NCBI RefSeq assembly: GCF_011089885.1
Contig: NZ_JAANBD010000025.1
Coordinates: forward strand, 124,001-188,000
Length of the DNA stretch: 64,000 nt
From: Thioalkalivibrio sp. XN279
GTDB taxonomy: Bacteria > Pseudomonadota > Gammaproteobacteria > Steroidobacterales > XN24
Reading direction: 5' to 3'
The translations under genes were made by a program, and so were the position numbers. Below are positions 1 through 11,258 of this stretch, piece after piece (position 1 is the stretch's first letter; each line of letters opens with the position of its first letter). A model generated the notes under the pieces. It saw nothing but the letters and a program-made list of their open reading frames with translations, was not told the DNA's origin and ran no database searches.

Positions 1-113
1 AAGCGACCGAGCTGGAAGATCACGCCCCGCTCGTACTCCTTGAGAATCTTGATCGCGCTGATGAGCAGCAGCAGGACGCCGGCCAGGAGCAGCGTGGTGA
101 AGTAGCTAAACAT
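1..113 (-). CDS. Slipin/stomatin family (SPFH) membrane protein, N-terminus only
   Basis: Only the first 37 residues lie in the window; the gene runs off the left edge. After the start comes one hydrophobic segment (about residues 4-20, rich in Leu/Val), followed by a KEYERGVIFQLGR stretch, which is the characteristic entry into the SPFH domain of slipins. Slipins are membrane scaffold proteins that form large cages together with NfeD proteases. The start ATG (complement of 111-113) lies one base after the stop of the upstream nfeD gene, so the two are translationally linked, the usual NfeD-slipin (stomatin operon) arrangement. Family assignment is firm from motif plus context; the rest of the protein is not visible. 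Confidence 0.85.
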   Translation of the reverse strand, partial: MFSYFTTLLLAGVLLLLISAIKILKEYERGVIFQLGR

Positions 114-114
114 G

Positions 115-1536
115 TCAGTTCTCCTTGGATTCGTCCGCTTCCACTTCCAGGGTCAGGCCGTGCATCGCCTTGACCCGCAGGATCTGTCCCTGGCTCACCG
201 GTGCGCCGGCATGGGCGTTCCACAGCTCGCCGTGCACGCGCACCAGCCCGGTGCCGGAAAAGTCGTCCAGCGCCACCGCCTCGGCGCCGAGCATGTCCTC
301 GCGCCCGCTCACGATCGGTCGGTTGCGGGCCCGTACGGCGAACCAGACGATGGCCATCACCGCGCTGCCGCCGAGCAGGGCGATGGAACCGATCAACGCC
401 AGCGGCACGCCGAAGCCCGGCACGTCGGTGTCCATCAGGATCACCGACCCGACCACGAAGGCGATGATGCCGCCTATCCCCAGCGCGCCGAAGCTCGGCA
501 CGAAAATCTCCCCGATCATCATCAGGACCCCAAGGACGATCAGGGCCAGGCCGGCGTAGTTCACGGGCAGGATCTGGAAGGCGTACAAGGCCAGCAGCAG
601 GCAGATGGCGCCGACCACGCCGGGCACGATCGCGCCGGGGTTGTAACCTTCGAAAATGAGACCGTAGATGCCCGCAAGCAGCAGCATGTAAGCGACGGTG
701 GGGCTGGTGATCACGGACAGCAACTCGGTGCGCCAGTCGGGCTGAACGCTCTCCACGGCGAGACCCTGGGTCTGGATCACCACGTCGCCGGCTTCGGTGG
801 ACACCGTGCGGCCATCAATGGCGCGCAGCAGCTCGCCCATGTCGGCGGCGACCAGGTCGATGACGTTTTCCTCCACCGCGCGCTCGGCGGTCATGCTCGC
901 CGACTCGCGCACCGCGCGCTCCGCCCAGTCGGCATTCCGACCCCGTTGCTCCGCAAGACTGCGAATATAGGCGACGGCGTCGTTCACCGCCTTGGCTTCG
1001 GGGCCGCCCTTCATAGGGGCGGGCTCGGTGTCGTCCGCGCCCACGCCCTCGCTCTCGCCCTGGCCGGAGGCGTCGTCGCCGGGGTCGGCCGGGGGCTCCC
1101 CGGGCGCGGGCTGCTGGCCGCCACCCACGGGCACCGGGGTCGCGGCACCGAGGTTCGTCGCCGGGGCCATGGCCGCGACGTGGCTGGCATAAAGGATGTA
1201 GGTGCCGGCGCTGGCCGCGCGTGAGCCGCCGGGCGCCACCCAGGTCACGACCGGGACCGGCGAGCTCAAGATGGCCTTGATGATGTCGCGCATGGCGCTG
1301 TCGAGCCCGCCGGGCGTGTCCATCTGGATGATGATGAGCTGCGCCCGTTGCGCTGCGGCCTCTTGGATGCCGCGGACCACGTAATCGCTGGTGGCGGGTC
1401 CCAGCGGACCGTTGATTTCCAGCAGCACTGCGCGCCCCGTGCCGGCCCCGTCGGGCGGTGCAGCCGCCTGCTGGCTGAGAGCCGCGACGGCGACCAGGCA
1501 GAGCACCGATACGAGGAGGGCGCGCAGCGTGTTCAT
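115..1536 (-). CDS. NfeD family membrane-bound ClpP-class serine protease
   Basis: 473 residues, the usual size of full-length NfeD1b proteins. A signal peptide (about 1-25) leads to a ClpP/crotonase-fold protease domain: IIIQMDTPGGLDSAMRDII is the oxyanion region and SRAASAGTYI holds the likely nucleophilic Ser in an ASAG context. A low-complexity Gly/Pro/Glu-rich insert lies around residues 135-175. Four to five transmembrane helices follow, then a C-terminal OB-fold NfeD domain with the typical RVHGELWNA segment. The family cleaves partner proteins such as stomatins at the membrane, and the slipin gene follows one base downstream. The long hydrophilic insert inside the protease domain is larger than in many relatives. 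Confidence 0.9.
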   Translation of the reverse strand: MNTLRALLVSVLCLVAVAALSQQAAAPPDGAGTGRAVLLEINGPLGPATSDYVVRGIQEAAAQRAQLIIIQMDTPGGLDSAMRDIIKAILSSPVPVVTWVAPGGSRAASAGTYILYASHVAAMAPATNLGAATPVPVGGGQQPAPGEPPADPGDDASGQGESEGVGADDTEPAPMKGGPEAKAVNDAVAYIRSLAEQRGRNADWAERAVRESASMTAERAVEENVIDLVAADMGELLRAIDGRTVSTEAGDVVIQTQGLAVESVQPDWRTELLSVITSPTVAYMLLLAGIYGLIFEGYNPGAIVPGVVGAICLLLALYAFQILPVNYAGLALIVLGVLMMIGEIFVPSFGALGIGGIIAFVVGSVILMDTDVPGFGVPLALIGSIALLGGSAVMAIVWFAVRARNRPIVSGREDMLGAEAVALDDFSGTGLVRVHGELWNAHAGAPVSQGQILRVKAMHGLTLEVEADESKEN

Positions 1537-1626
1537 GGGCCCATGTTAACCACAGCGCGTGGCCGGTGCCACACGCCTTCCGCGGCGGCGATATACTTGC
1601 GGCCCCAGGCGGCGGCAGGCGCGGAA

Positions 1627-2124
1627 ATGGCATCCAACCGTATCGTTTTTCTCAGCACCGGCGGCACCATCGACAAGGTCTATTTCGACGAGGCCAGCCG
1701 CTTCGAGGTGGGCGAGACCGTGGTCGCCAAGATCCTGCGCGACGGTGGCGTGACTTATGACTTCGAGGTCGTGCCCTTGATGCGCAAGGACAGCCTGCAG
1801 ATCAGCGACCGGGACCGCGCTGCAATCCGTGCCGCCGTGGAGGTGCGTGACGAGTCACGGGTCATAGTGACGCACGGCACGGACACCATGGTGGAGACCG
1901 CGAAGGTTCTGGCAGGCATACCGGGCAAGACCATTGTCATGACCGGTGCGCTCAGCCCGGCGCGTTTCCAGGCTTCCGACGCGGTGTTCAACATCGGCAT
2001 GGCGGTCGCGGCGGTGCAGACCTGCCCGCCCGGCGTCTGGATCGCCATGAGCGGGCAGGTCTTCCCCTGGGACCACGTGCGCAAGAACCGCGGGCTCAAC
2101 CGCTTCGAACGCCTCGACGGTTGA
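1627..2124 (+). CDS. Small single-domain asparaginase-like protein
   Basis: 165 residues. The start is placed at ATG 1627 because homology begins at once (RIVFLSTGGTIDKVYFDE). The TGGTI motif carries the nucleophilic Thr of the asparaginase N-terminal domain, and THGTDTM (about residue 78) is the second active-site block. The protein stops after roughly the first domain of a canonical 330-residue L-asparaginase and lacks the smaller C-terminal domain. Such one-domain proteins exist as a distinct group, so this is probably not a truncation. Whether it hydrolyses asparagine is not known. It is transcribed divergently from nfeD and meets the ALDH gene tail to tail with no gap. Confidence 0.8.
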   Translation: MASNRIVFLSTGGTIDKVYFDEASRFEVGETVVAKILRDGGVTYDFEVVPLMRKDSLQISDRDRAAIRAAVEVRDESRVIVTHGTDTMVETAKVLAGIPGKTIVMTGALSPARFQASDAVFNIGMAVAAVQTCPPGVWIAMSGQVFPWDHVRKNRGLNRFERLDG

Positions 2125-3642
2125 TCAGTCCAGCTCGAACTTGATGCCCTGCGCAAGCGGCAGCTCGTGGCTGAAGTTGATGGTGTTGGTCTGGCGCCGC
2201 ATGTAGGCCTTCCACGCATCTGAGCCGGCCTCGCGCCCGCCGCCCGTCTCCTTCTCACCGCCGAAGGCGCCACCGATTTCGGCGCCCGAAGTGCCGATGT
2301 TGACGTTGGCGATGCCGCAGTCGCTGCCGGTGGCCGAGAGGAAGCGCTCCGCGGCCTGCAGGTCGTCAGTGAAAATGGCGGAGGACAGCCCCTGGCGCAC
2401 GGCATTGTTGAGGGCGATGGCCTCGTCGAAGTGGTGGAACGGGATCAGGTACAGGATCGGCGCGAAGGTTTCCTCCTGCACCACGTCCCACTCGTTGCTG
2501 GCCTTGACGATGGTCGGCTGCACGAAATGGCCCTTGCCCTCGATGACGTGGCCGCCGGTCAGCACGCGACCGCCGCGCACGATGACCTTTTCGATCGCCG
2601 CTTCGTAGCGCAGCACGGCGTCGCCGTCGATCAGCGGGCCCATCAGGGTCCCGGCGTCCAGCGGGTCGCCCACCTTGACCTGCTGGTAGGCATGCATCAG
2701 GCGATGCGCCAGCTCGTCGAACAGTTTCTCGTGCACCAGCACGCGCCGCGTCGTGGTGCAGCGCTGCCCCGCCGTGCCCACGGCGCCGAACACGATGGCA
2801 GGCACCGCCAGCTCGAGGTTGGCTTTCTCGTCCACGATGATGGCGTTGTTGCCGCCGAGCTCGAGCAGCGATCGTCCCATGCGGGCGGCCACGCGTTCGC
2901 CCACCTTGCGTCCGACCGGCGTCGAGCCGGTGAAGGAGACGAGGTCCACGCGGGGGTCGTCGACGAAGGCCTCGGCCATGGCGACGTCGCCTTCGATGAA
3001 GAGGTTGAAAATCGGCGGATAGTCGTGTCCGGCCAGCGCTTCGTTGCAGATCTTCTGCACGGCGAGCGCGCACAGCGGCGTCTTCGGCGACGGCTTCCAG
3101 ATACACACGTCCCCGCACACCGCGGCGATGAACGCGTTCCAGCTCCATACCGCGACCGGGAAATTGAAGGCGCTGATGATCCCGACCACGCCGAGCGGGT
3201 GCCATTGCTCGTACATGCGATGGCCCGGGCGCTCCGAGTGCATGGTGCGGCCGTAGAGCATGCGCGACTGGCCGACGGCGAAATCGGCGATGTCGATCAT
3301 TTCCTGCACTTCGCCGTCGCCTTCCGCCTTGATCTTGCCCATCTCCAGGCTGACCAGGCTGCCCAGCGCGTCCTTGTGCCGGCGCAACGCCTCGGCGCAC
3401 AGGCGCACGGCTTCGCCGCGCTGCGGCGCGGGCATCGCGCGCCAGAGGTGGAACGCTTCTTTCGCGCTGCCGACGATCTCTTCGTACTCGTCCGGCGAGG
3501 CGGTGCGGATGCTCGCGATGCGCTCTCCCGTGGCCGGGTTGAACGAATCGATCTTGCGACCGCGGCCAGGCAGTTCCCGGCCGCCGGCCCAGGCGCCGGA
3601 GTTCTCGTCCTCCAGGCCAAGGCTCTTCAGGATCTCGTGCAT
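2125..3642 (-). CDS. ALDH7-type aldehyde dehydrogenase, probable L-aminoadipate-semialdehyde dehydrogenase
   Basis: 505 residues, the typical size of ALDH7 (antiquitin) enzymes. It shows the NAD-binding FTGST motif, the general-base Glu in LLELGGNN and the catalytic Cys in the [12 protein letters not shown] block, all in ALDH7 style. The family oxidises alpha-aminoadipate semialdehyde to aminoadipate. The start ATG is one base after the stop of the saccharopine-dehydrogenase-family gene, so the pair forms an operon. The upstream enzyme would release the semialdehyde from lysine and this enzyme would consume it. Pathway assignment is inference from the pairing; other aldehydes are possible substrates. 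Confidence 0.85.
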   Translation of the reverse strand: MHEILKSLGLEDENSGAWAGGRELPGRGRKIDSFNPATGERIASIRTASPDEYEEIVGSAKEAFHLWRAMPAPQRGEAVRLCAEALRRHKDALGSLVSLEMGKIKAEGDGEVQEMIDIADFAVGQSRMLYGRTMHSERPGHRMYEQWHPLGVVGIISAFNFPVAVWSWNAFIAAVCGDVCIWKPSPKTPLCALAVQKICNEALAGHDYPPIFNLFIEGDVAMAEAFVDDPRVDLVSFTGSTPVGRKVGERVAARMGRSLLELGGNNAIIVDEKANLELAVPAIVFGAVGTAGQRCTTTRRVLVHEKLFDELAHRLMHAYQQVKVGDPLDAGTLMGPLIDGDAVLRYEAAIEKVIVRGGRVLTGGHVIEGKGHFVQPTIVKASNEWDVVQEETFAPILYLIPFHHFDEAIALNNAVRQGLSSAIFTDDLQAAERFLSATGSDCGIANVNIGTSGAEIGGAFGGEKETGGGREAGSDAWKAYMRRQTNTINFSHELPLAQGIKFELD

Positions 3643-3643
3643 G

Positions 3644-4807
3644 TCAGTCTCCCTTTGCGCGCTGGTGCCCCACGGCGCCAGTGGCGATCATGCGGGCCGA
3701 CACCTCGTAGGTGCCCCCGTGTGCGTAGTAGCGCCCGAAGCGGTTATCGAGCACGTCCCTGAGGTGAAAACTCTCCTGCGTCACGAACCCCCGGTGTTGC
3801 CCCGGGTTGGCCAGCACCAGGTCGGTGACGGCGCACACGCCGGCGGCCGTCGTCACCTGGATGGCAGACCACAGCCGACCGGCGATGACCTGCGGATAAA
3901 TCTTGTTGACGTAGTTCTCTTCGCGCAGCTCGCCGTCCTGCTTGCCGACGACCGACACGTAGACGATGACCACGTCCTGCAGGGTCCGCGGCACGGCGTT
4001 CTCGAGGACGCGCTTCAGGGTGTCGCGGTCGTGGTTGAGCTTGAGCCCGTTCATGAGCAGGCGCATCTGGTTGCAGTGCCCGGGGTAGCGCATGGTCTTG
4101 TAGTTCATCTTGCTCACGCGGCCGCGCCAGGAGTCGGCGAGGGAGCCAAGGCCGCCCGAGGTGTTGAATGCCTCGTACTTGGTGCCGTCGATCTCGATCT
4201 CCTCCAGGCCTTCGAGCGGCAGCACCTTGATCACTTCGCCGTCCTGCACGGCCTCGCACATGTTGCCGTACTCGTTGATCAGGCCGTCGGTGGACCAGGT
4301 CAGCGAGTACTTCAGCACGTTGTTGGGATGCTGGGGCAGGGCGCCGACACGCAGCTTCACCGTGCGCAGGTCGTCGAAATGTTGCGCCAGTTCGTTGGCG
4401 GCGATACTGACGAAGCCGGGCGCCAGGCCGCACTGCGGCGCAAAGGCCGTATCCGCGCCGGCGGCGATGGTGCGGACCTGCTCGGTGACCGCGACGTCCT
4501 CGGTGAGGTCGAAGTAGTGCATGCCGCGCTGACGGCAGGCCTCTGCCACCGGCACGTTGCAGAAGTAGGGCAGGCCCGAGATGACGGCGTCCGCCGGATG
4601 GGCGTCGAGGTGGGCGTCCAGCGCGCCGCGATCGGTGGCGTCGAAGCCGAAGGCCTGGACGTTGGGCAGGCCGTGCGCCTTGGCCACGGCGGCCGCGGCC
4701 ACCGCGTCCACGTCGGCCAGGGCCACGTGGTAATCGCCGGATTCGGCCAGCAGGCCGGAAATCAGGGCCCCGATCTTGCCGGCCCCGAGAACGAGAACTC
4801 GATGCAT
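3644..4807 (-). CDS. Saccharopine dehydrogenase family protein, probable L-lysine 6-dehydrogenase
   Basis: 387 residues from the ATG at 4807; the open frame extends 16 codons further, but this start has a GGGGAG ribosome site and is followed directly by the Rossmann motif [18 protein letters not shown]. The C-terminal half has the saccharopine-dehydrogenase-like substrate domain ([20 protein letters not shown]). The length fits bacterial lysine 6-dehydrogenases (about 384) rather than the fused LKR/SDH. It would oxidatively deaminate lysine at the epsilon position to aminoadipate semialdehyde for the adjacent ALDH7. A saccharopine reductase role cannot be excluded because no LKR domain is seen nearby. 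Confidence 0.75.
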   Translation of the reverse strand: MHRVLVLGAGKIGALISGLLAESGDYHVALADVDAVAAAAVAKAHGLPNVQAFGFDATDRGALDAHLDAHPADAVISGLPYFCNVPVAEACRQRGMHYFDLTEDVAVTEQVRTIAAGADTAFAPQCGLAPGFVSIAANELAQHFDDLRTVKLRVGALPQHPNNVLKYSLTWSTDGLINEYGNMCEAVQDGEVIKVLPLEGLEEIEIDGTKYEAFNTSGGLGSLADSWRGRVSKMNYKTMRYPGHCNQMRLLMNGLKLNHDRDTLKRVLENAVPRTLQDVVIVYVSVVGKQDGELREENYVNKIYPQVIAGRLWSAIQVTTAAGVCAVTDLVLANPGQHRGFVTQESFHLRDVLDNRFGRYYAHGGTYEVSARMIATGAVGHQRAKGD

Positions 4808-4944
4808 GTGGTGCTCCCCAGGCTGGGCCGGCCCCGTGCCGACCCCGGTGTTCAAAGAGCCCGGTCGGACGACCCGGCTCGCGTGTGCGCCAATTATCGC
4901 GGCTCAGCCGCATGCGCGCCAGCCGGACTGCCGCGCCCCGGGCT

Positions 4945-4972
4945 TTTGCACTGCGGCATTAATGGTTACGAT
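4945..4972 (+). promoter_or_regulatory. Candidate promoter for DAHP synthase
   Basis: TTTGCA (4945-4950), 16 bases, TACGAT (4967-4972). A transcript initiated 7-8 bases downstream would begin at the A of the start codon at 4979. No Shine-Dalgarno sequence is visible, so the mRNA may be leaderless. Seen by eye only. Confidence 0.35.
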
Positions 4973-4978
4973 GCGCCC

Positions 4979-6331
4979 ATGAGTGCAGATCCCGCAAGAA
5001 TCGAGTGGCATCCGGGCAGCTGGCAGGCCCGGCCCGCCCTCCAGCAACCTGCGTACCCGGACGCAGCGGCGCTGAACGTCGTGGTGGAGCGCCTGTCGCG
5101 GTTGCCCCCGCTGGTGGTCTCGTGGGAAGTCGAGGCGTTGAAAAAGCAGATCGCGCGCGCCCAGCGCGGCGAGGCTTTCCTCCTGCAGGGCGGCGACTGC
5201 GCCGAGAATTTCTCCGACTGCAACTCCGACCAGATCGCGCGCAAGCTGAAGATCCTGCTGCAGGTGAGCGTGGTACTGCTGCACAGCCTGAAGAAACCCG
5301 TGATCCGCGTCGGGCGCATGGCGGGTCAGTACGCCAAGCCGCGCTCGGCAGACACCGAGACGCGCGACGGCGTGACGCTGCCGAGCTACCGCGGCGACCT
5401 GGTGAACCGCAACGCCTTCACGCCGCAGGACAGGGCGCCGGACCCCGAGCTCATGCTCGAGGGTTACCATCGCGCGGCGCTGACGCTCAACTTCGTGCGT
5501 GCGCTGGCGGAGGGCGGCTTCGCCGACCTGCACCACCCGGAGTACTGGGACATCGGCTTCGCCAAGTCGACGCCCTTCGAGCAGGCCTACAAGCGCATCG
5601 TCAAGAGCATCACGGACTCGATGGATTTCTTCGAGTTCATCTCCGGGCAGCCCGTGCACCGCACCCGGCGCATCGACTTCTACGCCTCGCACGAGGGCCT
5701 GCACCTGCTGTACGAGCAGGCGCAGACGCGCCTGATCGAGCGCTGGGGCCGCTGGTACAACCTCTCCACGCATTACCCCTGGATCGGCATGCGCACGGCG
5801 CAGCTCGATGGGGCCCACGTGGAGTATTTCCGCGGTATCGCGAACCCGGTCGCGGTGAAGGTCGGCTCGGGCATGAGCGTCGAGTGGCTGGAAGGCCTGC
5901 TCGACGTGCTCAATCCCGGCAACGAGCCCGGCCGCCTGACGCTGATTCACCGCTTCGGCTCCGGCAAGATCGCCGAGCACCTCCCGGCCATGATCGACGC
6001 CGTGCGCGCCAAGGGGGCCACCGTGCTGTGGGTGTGTGACCCCATGCACGGCAACACCGAGACCACCTCGAGCGGCATCAAGACACGCAGTTTCGATCGC
6101 ATCCTCTCCGAGGTGGAGCAGGCTTTCCGTATCCACGAGGAAATGGGCAGTTACCTCGGCGGCGTGCATTTCGAGCTCACCGGCGACGACGTCACCGAGT
6201 GCATCGGCGGGGCGCGCGGGCTTACCGAGGCCGACCTCGAGCGCGCCTACCTTTCCCAGGTGGACCCGCGGCTGAACTACGAGCAGGCCCTCGAGCTGGC
6301 GATGCGGATCGCGGAGCTGCGCGGGCGCTGA
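4979..6331 (+). CDS. Class II 3-deoxy-7-phosphoheptulonate (DAHP) synthase
   Basis: 450 residues. It condenses phosphoenolpyruvate with erythrose 4-phosphate, the first step of the shikimate pathway. It is the plant/mycobacterial type II form, recognisable from [13 protein letters not shown] near residue 65, [14 protein letters not shown], the [17 protein letters not shown] block and CDPMHGNT. An upstream in-frame extension to 3260 lies antisense to the lysine operon and is rejected; ATG 4979 gives the family-typical N-terminus EWHPGSWQ. The last 110 bases overlap the 3' end of the convergent rluE gene. Confidence 0.95.
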   Translation: MSADPARIEWHPGSWQARPALQQPAYPDAAALNVVVERLSRLPPLVVSWEVEALKKQIARAQRGEAFLLQGGDCAENFSDCNSDQIARKLKILLQVSVVLLHSLKKPVIRVGRMAGQYAKPRSADTETRDGVTLPSYRGDLVNRNAFTPQDRAPDPELMLEGYHRAALTLNFVRALAEGGFADLHHPEYWDIGFAKSTPFEQAYKRIVKSITDSMDFFEFISGQPVHRTRRIDFYASHEGLHLLYEQAQTRLIERWGRWYNLSTHYPWIGMRTAQLDGAHVEYFRGIANPVAVKVGSGMSVEWLEGLLDVLNPGNEPGRLTLIHRFGSGKIAEHLPAMIDAVRAKGATVLWVCDPMHGNTETTSSGIKTRSFDRILSEVEQAFRIHEEMGSYLGGVHFELTGDDVTECIGGARGLTEADLERAYLSQVDPRLNYEQALELAMRIAELRGR

Positions 6332-6887
6332 GCCAGTCCGGCGGGACTTCCACCTCGCGCCATTCCCCCGGCTGCAGTCCCGCGAGGCTGAACGGCCCCA
6401 CCCCGGTGCGCACCAGCCGCAGGGTCGGGTAGCCGACCGCGGCGGTCATGCGCCTGACCTGGCGATTGCGGCCCTCGCGGATGCGCAACTCCAGCCAGCT
6501 GTCCGGGATTTCGCGCCGCACGCGTATCGGCGGATCCCGCGGCCACAACTCCGGCGCCGGCATGCACCGGGCCTGCGCCGGCAGGGTAAGCCCGTCTTTC
6601 AGCTCGACCCCGGCGCGCAGGGCGCGCAGTGCCGCCGCGTCGGGAATCCCCTCGACCTGCGCCCAGTACGTCTTCCAGGTGCGGTGGCGCGGCTGGCTCA
6701 GCAGGGCCTGGAGCCGGCCGTCATCCGTGAGCAGCAGCAGGCCCTCGCTATCGAAGTCGAGCCGCCCCGCCGGGTATACGCCGGGCACGTCGATGTAGGC
6801 GGCGAGGGTGGCGCGCGCGCCGCTGGCGCTGAACTGGCTCAGCACGTGAAACGGCTTGTTGAAGAGTAGGAGGCGGGGCCCGCTCAT
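6222..6887 (-). CDS. rluE: 23S rRNA pseudouridine(2457) synthase RluE
   Basis: 221 residues. Starts at the only Met before [15 protein letters not shown], the typical RsuA/RluE opening. [18 protein letters not shown] holds the catalytic Asp (GRLD motif), and [13 protein letters not shown] is the conserved C-terminal block of this subfamily. Length and short N-terminus (no S4 domain) point to RluE rather than RluB or RsuA. After EVEVPPDW, where homologues usually end, the frame continues for about 37 residues of Arg/Pro/Ala-rich sequence antisense to the end of the DAHP synthase gene. This tail is probably not conserved. Confidence 0.87.
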   Translation of the reverse strand: MSGPRLLLFNKPFHVLSQFSASGARATLAAYIDVPGVYPAGRLDFDSEGLLLLTDDGRLQALLSQPRHRTWKTYWAQVEGIPDAAALRALRAGVELKDGLTLPAQARCMPAPELWPRDPPIRVRREIPDSWLELRIREGRNRQVRRMTAAVGYPTLRLVRTGVGPFSLAGLQPGEWREVEVPPDWLSARAAPRSASPARGPARSSAAGPPGKGRRARGRPR

Positions 6888-6980
6888 CGGGGCATGATGC
6901 AGTGGCCATTGCGGAACTGTCACGCCTGCGGCAAGGTCTGTGCCGTTATGAACTCGATCCATGCCCGGAAAGGAAACACC

Positions 6981-8093
6981 GTGTTGCGCACCCTGGCTGC
7001 TTTCTTCCTGCTCACCCTGTCCGCGGCGCCGGCCGGTGCCGCGGTTCGCTTTGCGGACTGGACGCCCGCAACGATCGGCGCGGTGATGGAAACGGCCGCG
7101 ACGCGGGACGGCTACGTGATGGTGGTCATCACGCAGCCGGACTGGTGTCCGGGCTGCATCCAGCTGGACCGCGAGTTGCTGCGCAACCCGCAGGCAGAGG
7201 GCATTGCCGCGCTGACCGCCGACTGGCAGGTGCTGGAAGTGCTGGGCTATGACGAACCTGACGCCACCTTCCTGGCGGAGCAGGGACTGGGCTTTCTCGG
7301 TACCCCCACTACCTTGCTGCTGCGTCCGCAGCAGGGCGACCAGCGGCTGGGTGATGCGCGCCAGGTGGCTGCGATCGTGGGATATCCGGAGGACTACGAG
7401 GCCCGGCTGCGCCAGGCCGCCGAGGGCTACGACGCCATCGTGGTGGCGCAGGCCGCGGTGCGCGAGCGCAACGACGTCGCGGCGCTGGAAGGCCTGGCCC
7501 AGGCCTACCTGGCGGCCGGCCGGGCCGAGCCTGCCCGCCGCGTGTTTCGCAGCCTGCTGCTGCGCGAGGAGCTGACGGCAGAGCAACGGCGCGACATTGC
7601 CCTGCGCGGCATCCTGCAGCCCACCCAGCGTGTCGAGAACGACCACGCGCGTACGCTCGAGGAGCTAGAGGAATGGGCCGGGCGTTATCCGGAGGGTCGC
7701 AGCAGGCAGGATTTCATGTACGCCAAGGCCTGGGCCCTGCTGGCCACGGGCCAGCTCGACGCGGCCGCGGCCTACATCGACGAGGTCTATGCGGGGAGCG
7801 GGGATGCCGAGACCGTGGCGCAATATCTCTACCTCGCATTCCGTGAACCGACCCGGACCCTGCTGCCGGCGGCGGAGGCGCGTGCGCGGGCCGCGATCAC
7901 GGAGTTTCCGGAGCAGGCCGCGCGGTTCTACTCCGCTCACGGGCGGCTGTTGCGACGCATGGGACGGCTCGAAGAAGCGGAGCGGGCCTTCGCGGCGGCC
8001 GTCGGCCAGGCGGCGCCCGACAACCCGAGCCTCGGGACCTACCAGGGCCAGCTCGAGTTCGTGCGCCGGGAGCTCGCATCCCGCGGCAGCTGA
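6981..8093 (+). CDS. Exported thioredoxin-fold protein with C-terminal TPR-like helices
   Basis: GTG 6981 is chosen because it follows an AAAGGAAA ribosome site and gives a clean signal peptide ([19 protein letters not shown]). An ATG at 6948 is the alternative. A thioredoxin-like segment follows with a WCPGC motif near residue 54 of the mature frame (two Cys in a CxxC arrangement) and a cis-Pro candidate in [11 protein letters not shown]. The remaining roughly 240 residues are Ala/Glu/Arg-rich helical repeats with TPR character ([22 protein letters not shown]). A periplasmic thiol-disulfide role is likely; the target is unknown. It is transcribed divergently from rluE and ends 180 bases before aceB. 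Confidence 0.65.
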   Translation: MLRTLAAFFLLTLSAAPAGAAVRFADWTPATIGAVMETAATRDGYVMVVITQPDWCPGCIQLDRELLRNPQAEGIAALTADWQVLEVLGYDEPDATFLAEQGLGFLGTPTTLLLRPQQGDQRLGDARQVAAIVGYPEDYEARLRQAAEGYDAIVVAQAAVRERNDVAALEGLAQAYLAAGRAEPARRVFRSLLLREELTAEQRRDIALRGILQPTQRVENDHARTLEELEEWAGRYPEGRSRQDFMYAKAWALLATGQLDAAAAYIDEVYAGSGDAETVAQYLYLAFREPTRTLLPAAEARARAAITEFPEQAARFYSAHGRLLRRMGRLEEAERAFAAAVGQAAPDNPSLGTYQGQLEFVRRELASRGS

Positions 8094-8139
8094 GCCCTCT
8101 TCTCGAGCCCCCGGACACCCCTGGGCGCCGCATGGCGCT

Positions 8140-8168
8140 TTGCATTGACCGTGCCGGGGCACTAATAT
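8140..8168 (+). promoter_or_regulatory. Candidate promoter of the aceBA glyoxylate operon
   Basis: TTGCAT (8140-8145), 17 bases, TAATAT (8163-8168), in the 180-base gap before aceB. It leaves an untranslated leader of about 100 bases. Found by eye; no regulator site was recognised. Confidence 0.45.
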
Positions 8169-8273
8169 GACGCAGTGCAGAAATCATTCGGCGAGGGTCG
8201 CTGCGCTCTCGCCACCAGGCGTTTTTACCCGCCCGGTTCTGTGCCATCCCGCTCCCGATCGAGAAGGACAGCC

Positions 8274-9872
8274 ATGACCCACGCACCGTCCGACACTGGT
8301 TACCGGATCCTCGGCCCCATGCGCCCCGGCTACGAGGAAATTCTCACCACCGAAGCGATGAATTTCCTTGCGGACCTCGCGCGCCGCTTCGGGCCCCGGG
8401 TCGACGAGTTGCTGGAGCGGCGCAAGGTCCGCCAGGCGGACATCGATGCCGGGACGATGCCGGATTTCCTGCCCGAGACTGCGGATATCCGCGCCGGTGA
8501 CTGGCGTGTTGGCGAGATCCCGGCCGACCTGCAGGACCGCCGCGTGGAGATCACCGGGCCGGTCGATCGCAAGATGATCATCAATGCGCTCAACTCCGGC
8601 GCCAAGGTGTTCATGGCGGATTTCGAGGACTCGATGACGCCGGCCTGGGACAACCTGCTGCCGGGCCAGCTCGCATTGCGCGACGCGGTGGCGCGCACCA
8701 TCAGCTTCACCTCGCCGGAAGGCAAGCAGTACCAGCTCAAGGACCAGGTGGCGACGCTGTTCGTGCGGCCGCGGGGCTGGCACCTGTTCGAGAAGCACGT
8801 CGAAGTCGATGGACGCCAGGTGCCCGGCGGACTGTTCGACTTCGGGCTGTACCTGTTCCACAACGCCCAGGCCACCAAAGAGATCGGCTCGGGCCCGTAC
8901 TTCTACCTGCCGAAGCTGGAGAGCCACGTCGAGGCCCGGCTGTGGGCCGAAGTGTTCCGCTATGCCGAGGATGCCCTCGGGCTCGAGCGCGGCACCATCA
9001 AGTGCACGGTGCTGATCGAGACCATTCTCGCGGCCTTCGAGATCGACGAGATCCTGTACGAGCTGCGTGAGCACATCGTCGGCCTGAATTGCGGTCGGTG
9101 GGACTACATCTTCAGCTTTATCAAGAAGTTCCAGAACTATCCTGAGTTTACACTTCCAGACCGGCACCAGGTCACCATGGCCACGCACTTCCTGCGCTCC
9201 TACTCGCAGCTGGTGATCAAGACCTGCCACCGCCGCGGCGCGCTGGCGATCGGCGGCATGGCGGCGCAGATCCCGATCAAGGGCGATCCCGAGGCCAACG
9301 AGGCCGCGCTCGCCAAGGTGCGTGCCGACAAGGAGCGCGAGGCCGGCGACGGCCACGACGGCACCTGGGTGGCGCACCCCGGCCTGGTCCCGGTCGCGAT
9401 GGAGATTTTCGACCAGCACATGCCGAATCCGAACCAGCTCGACCGCCTGCGCGAGGACGTCGAGGTCTCGGCGGCGGACCTGCTGCAGATGCCGGAAGGC
9501 GATATCACCGAGACCGGCCTGCGCAGCAACGTGTCCGTGGGCATCCAGTACATGGCCGCATGGCTCGGCGGCAACGGCTGCGTGCCGCTGTACAACCTGA
9601 TGGAGGACGCCGCCACGGCCGAGATCGCCCGGGCGCAGATATGGCAGTGGATCCGGCATCCGCAGGGCGTGCTGGACGACGGACGCAAGGTTACTTACGC
9701 CTTGTACGAACAGATTCGAGACGAAGAATTGGCCAAGATCAGGGAAGAAGTGGGCGGGGACGCATTCTCCTCGGGTCACTACACAGAGGCGGCCAAGCTG
9801 CTCGACCGGATCACGGCCGAGAAGCATTGCATGGACTTCCTGACGCTGGTGGCCTACGAGGCCATCGACTGA
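8274..9872 (+). CDS. aceB: Malate synthase A
   Basis: 532 residues, the size of E. coli AceB. Condenses glyoxylate and acetyl-CoA to malate. The start ATG 8274 follows GAGAAGGA. Diagnostic stretches are [20 protein letters not shown] (Mg-binding acidic loop), FVRPRGWHL, and [15 protein letters not shown]. It is followed 35 bases later by isocitrate lyase, so the two glyoxylate shunt enzymes form one operon in the order B-A. This bypass allows net gluconeogenesis from acetyl-CoA delivered by the beta-oxidation genes elsewhere in the window. Confidence 0.96.
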   Translation: MTHAPSDTGYRILGPMRPGYEEILTTEAMNFLADLARRFGPRVDELLERRKVRQADIDAGTMPDFLPETADIRAGDWRVGEIPADLQDRRVEITGPVDRKMIINALNSGAKVFMADFEDSMTPAWDNLLPGQLALRDAVARTISFTSPEGKQYQLKDQVATLFVRPRGWHLFEKHVEVDGRQVPGGLFDFGLYLFHNAQATKEIGSGPYFYLPKLESHVEARLWAEVFRYAEDALGLERGTIKCTVLIETILAAFEIDEILYELREHIVGLNCGRWDYIFSFIKKFQNYPEFTLPDRHQVTMATHFLRSYSQLVIKTCHRRGALAIGGMAAQIPIKGDPEANEAALAKVRADKEREAGDGHDGTWVAHPGLVPVAMEIFDQHMPNPNQLDRLREDVEVSAADLLQMPEGDITETGLRSNVSVGIQYMAAWLGGNGCVPLYNLMEDAATAEIARAQIWQWIRHPQGVLDDGRKVTYALYEQIRDEELAKIREEVGGDAFSSGHYTEAAKLLDRITAEKHCMDFLTLVAYEAID

Positions 9873-9907
9873 GGGGACACCGGGGACATCACACAGAGGA
9901 ACACGCG

Positions 9908-11188
<1,281 letters not shown>

Positions 11189-11209
11189 GGCTGCTTGTGC
11201 AACAACAAG

Positions 11210-11247
11210 GGGTCCCGGCGGCGCGTCTGCCGGGACCCTTCGTTTTT
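11210..11247 (+). terminator. Intrinsic terminator of aceBA
   Basis: A perfect 10-bp stem, GGGTCCCGGC (11210-11219) with GCCGGGACCC (11229-11238), 9-base loop, followed by TTCGTTTTT. It separates the glyoxylate operon from the DUF4396/efflux operon that starts 12 bases later. Confidence 0.93.
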
Positions 11248-11258
11248 AAGGAGGATGC

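Noticed and set aside
3260-4978. N-terminal extension of the DAHP synthase frame by 573 residues
   Set aside because: It lies antisense to the whole lysine dehydrogenase gene; the family N-terminus starts at ATG 4979.
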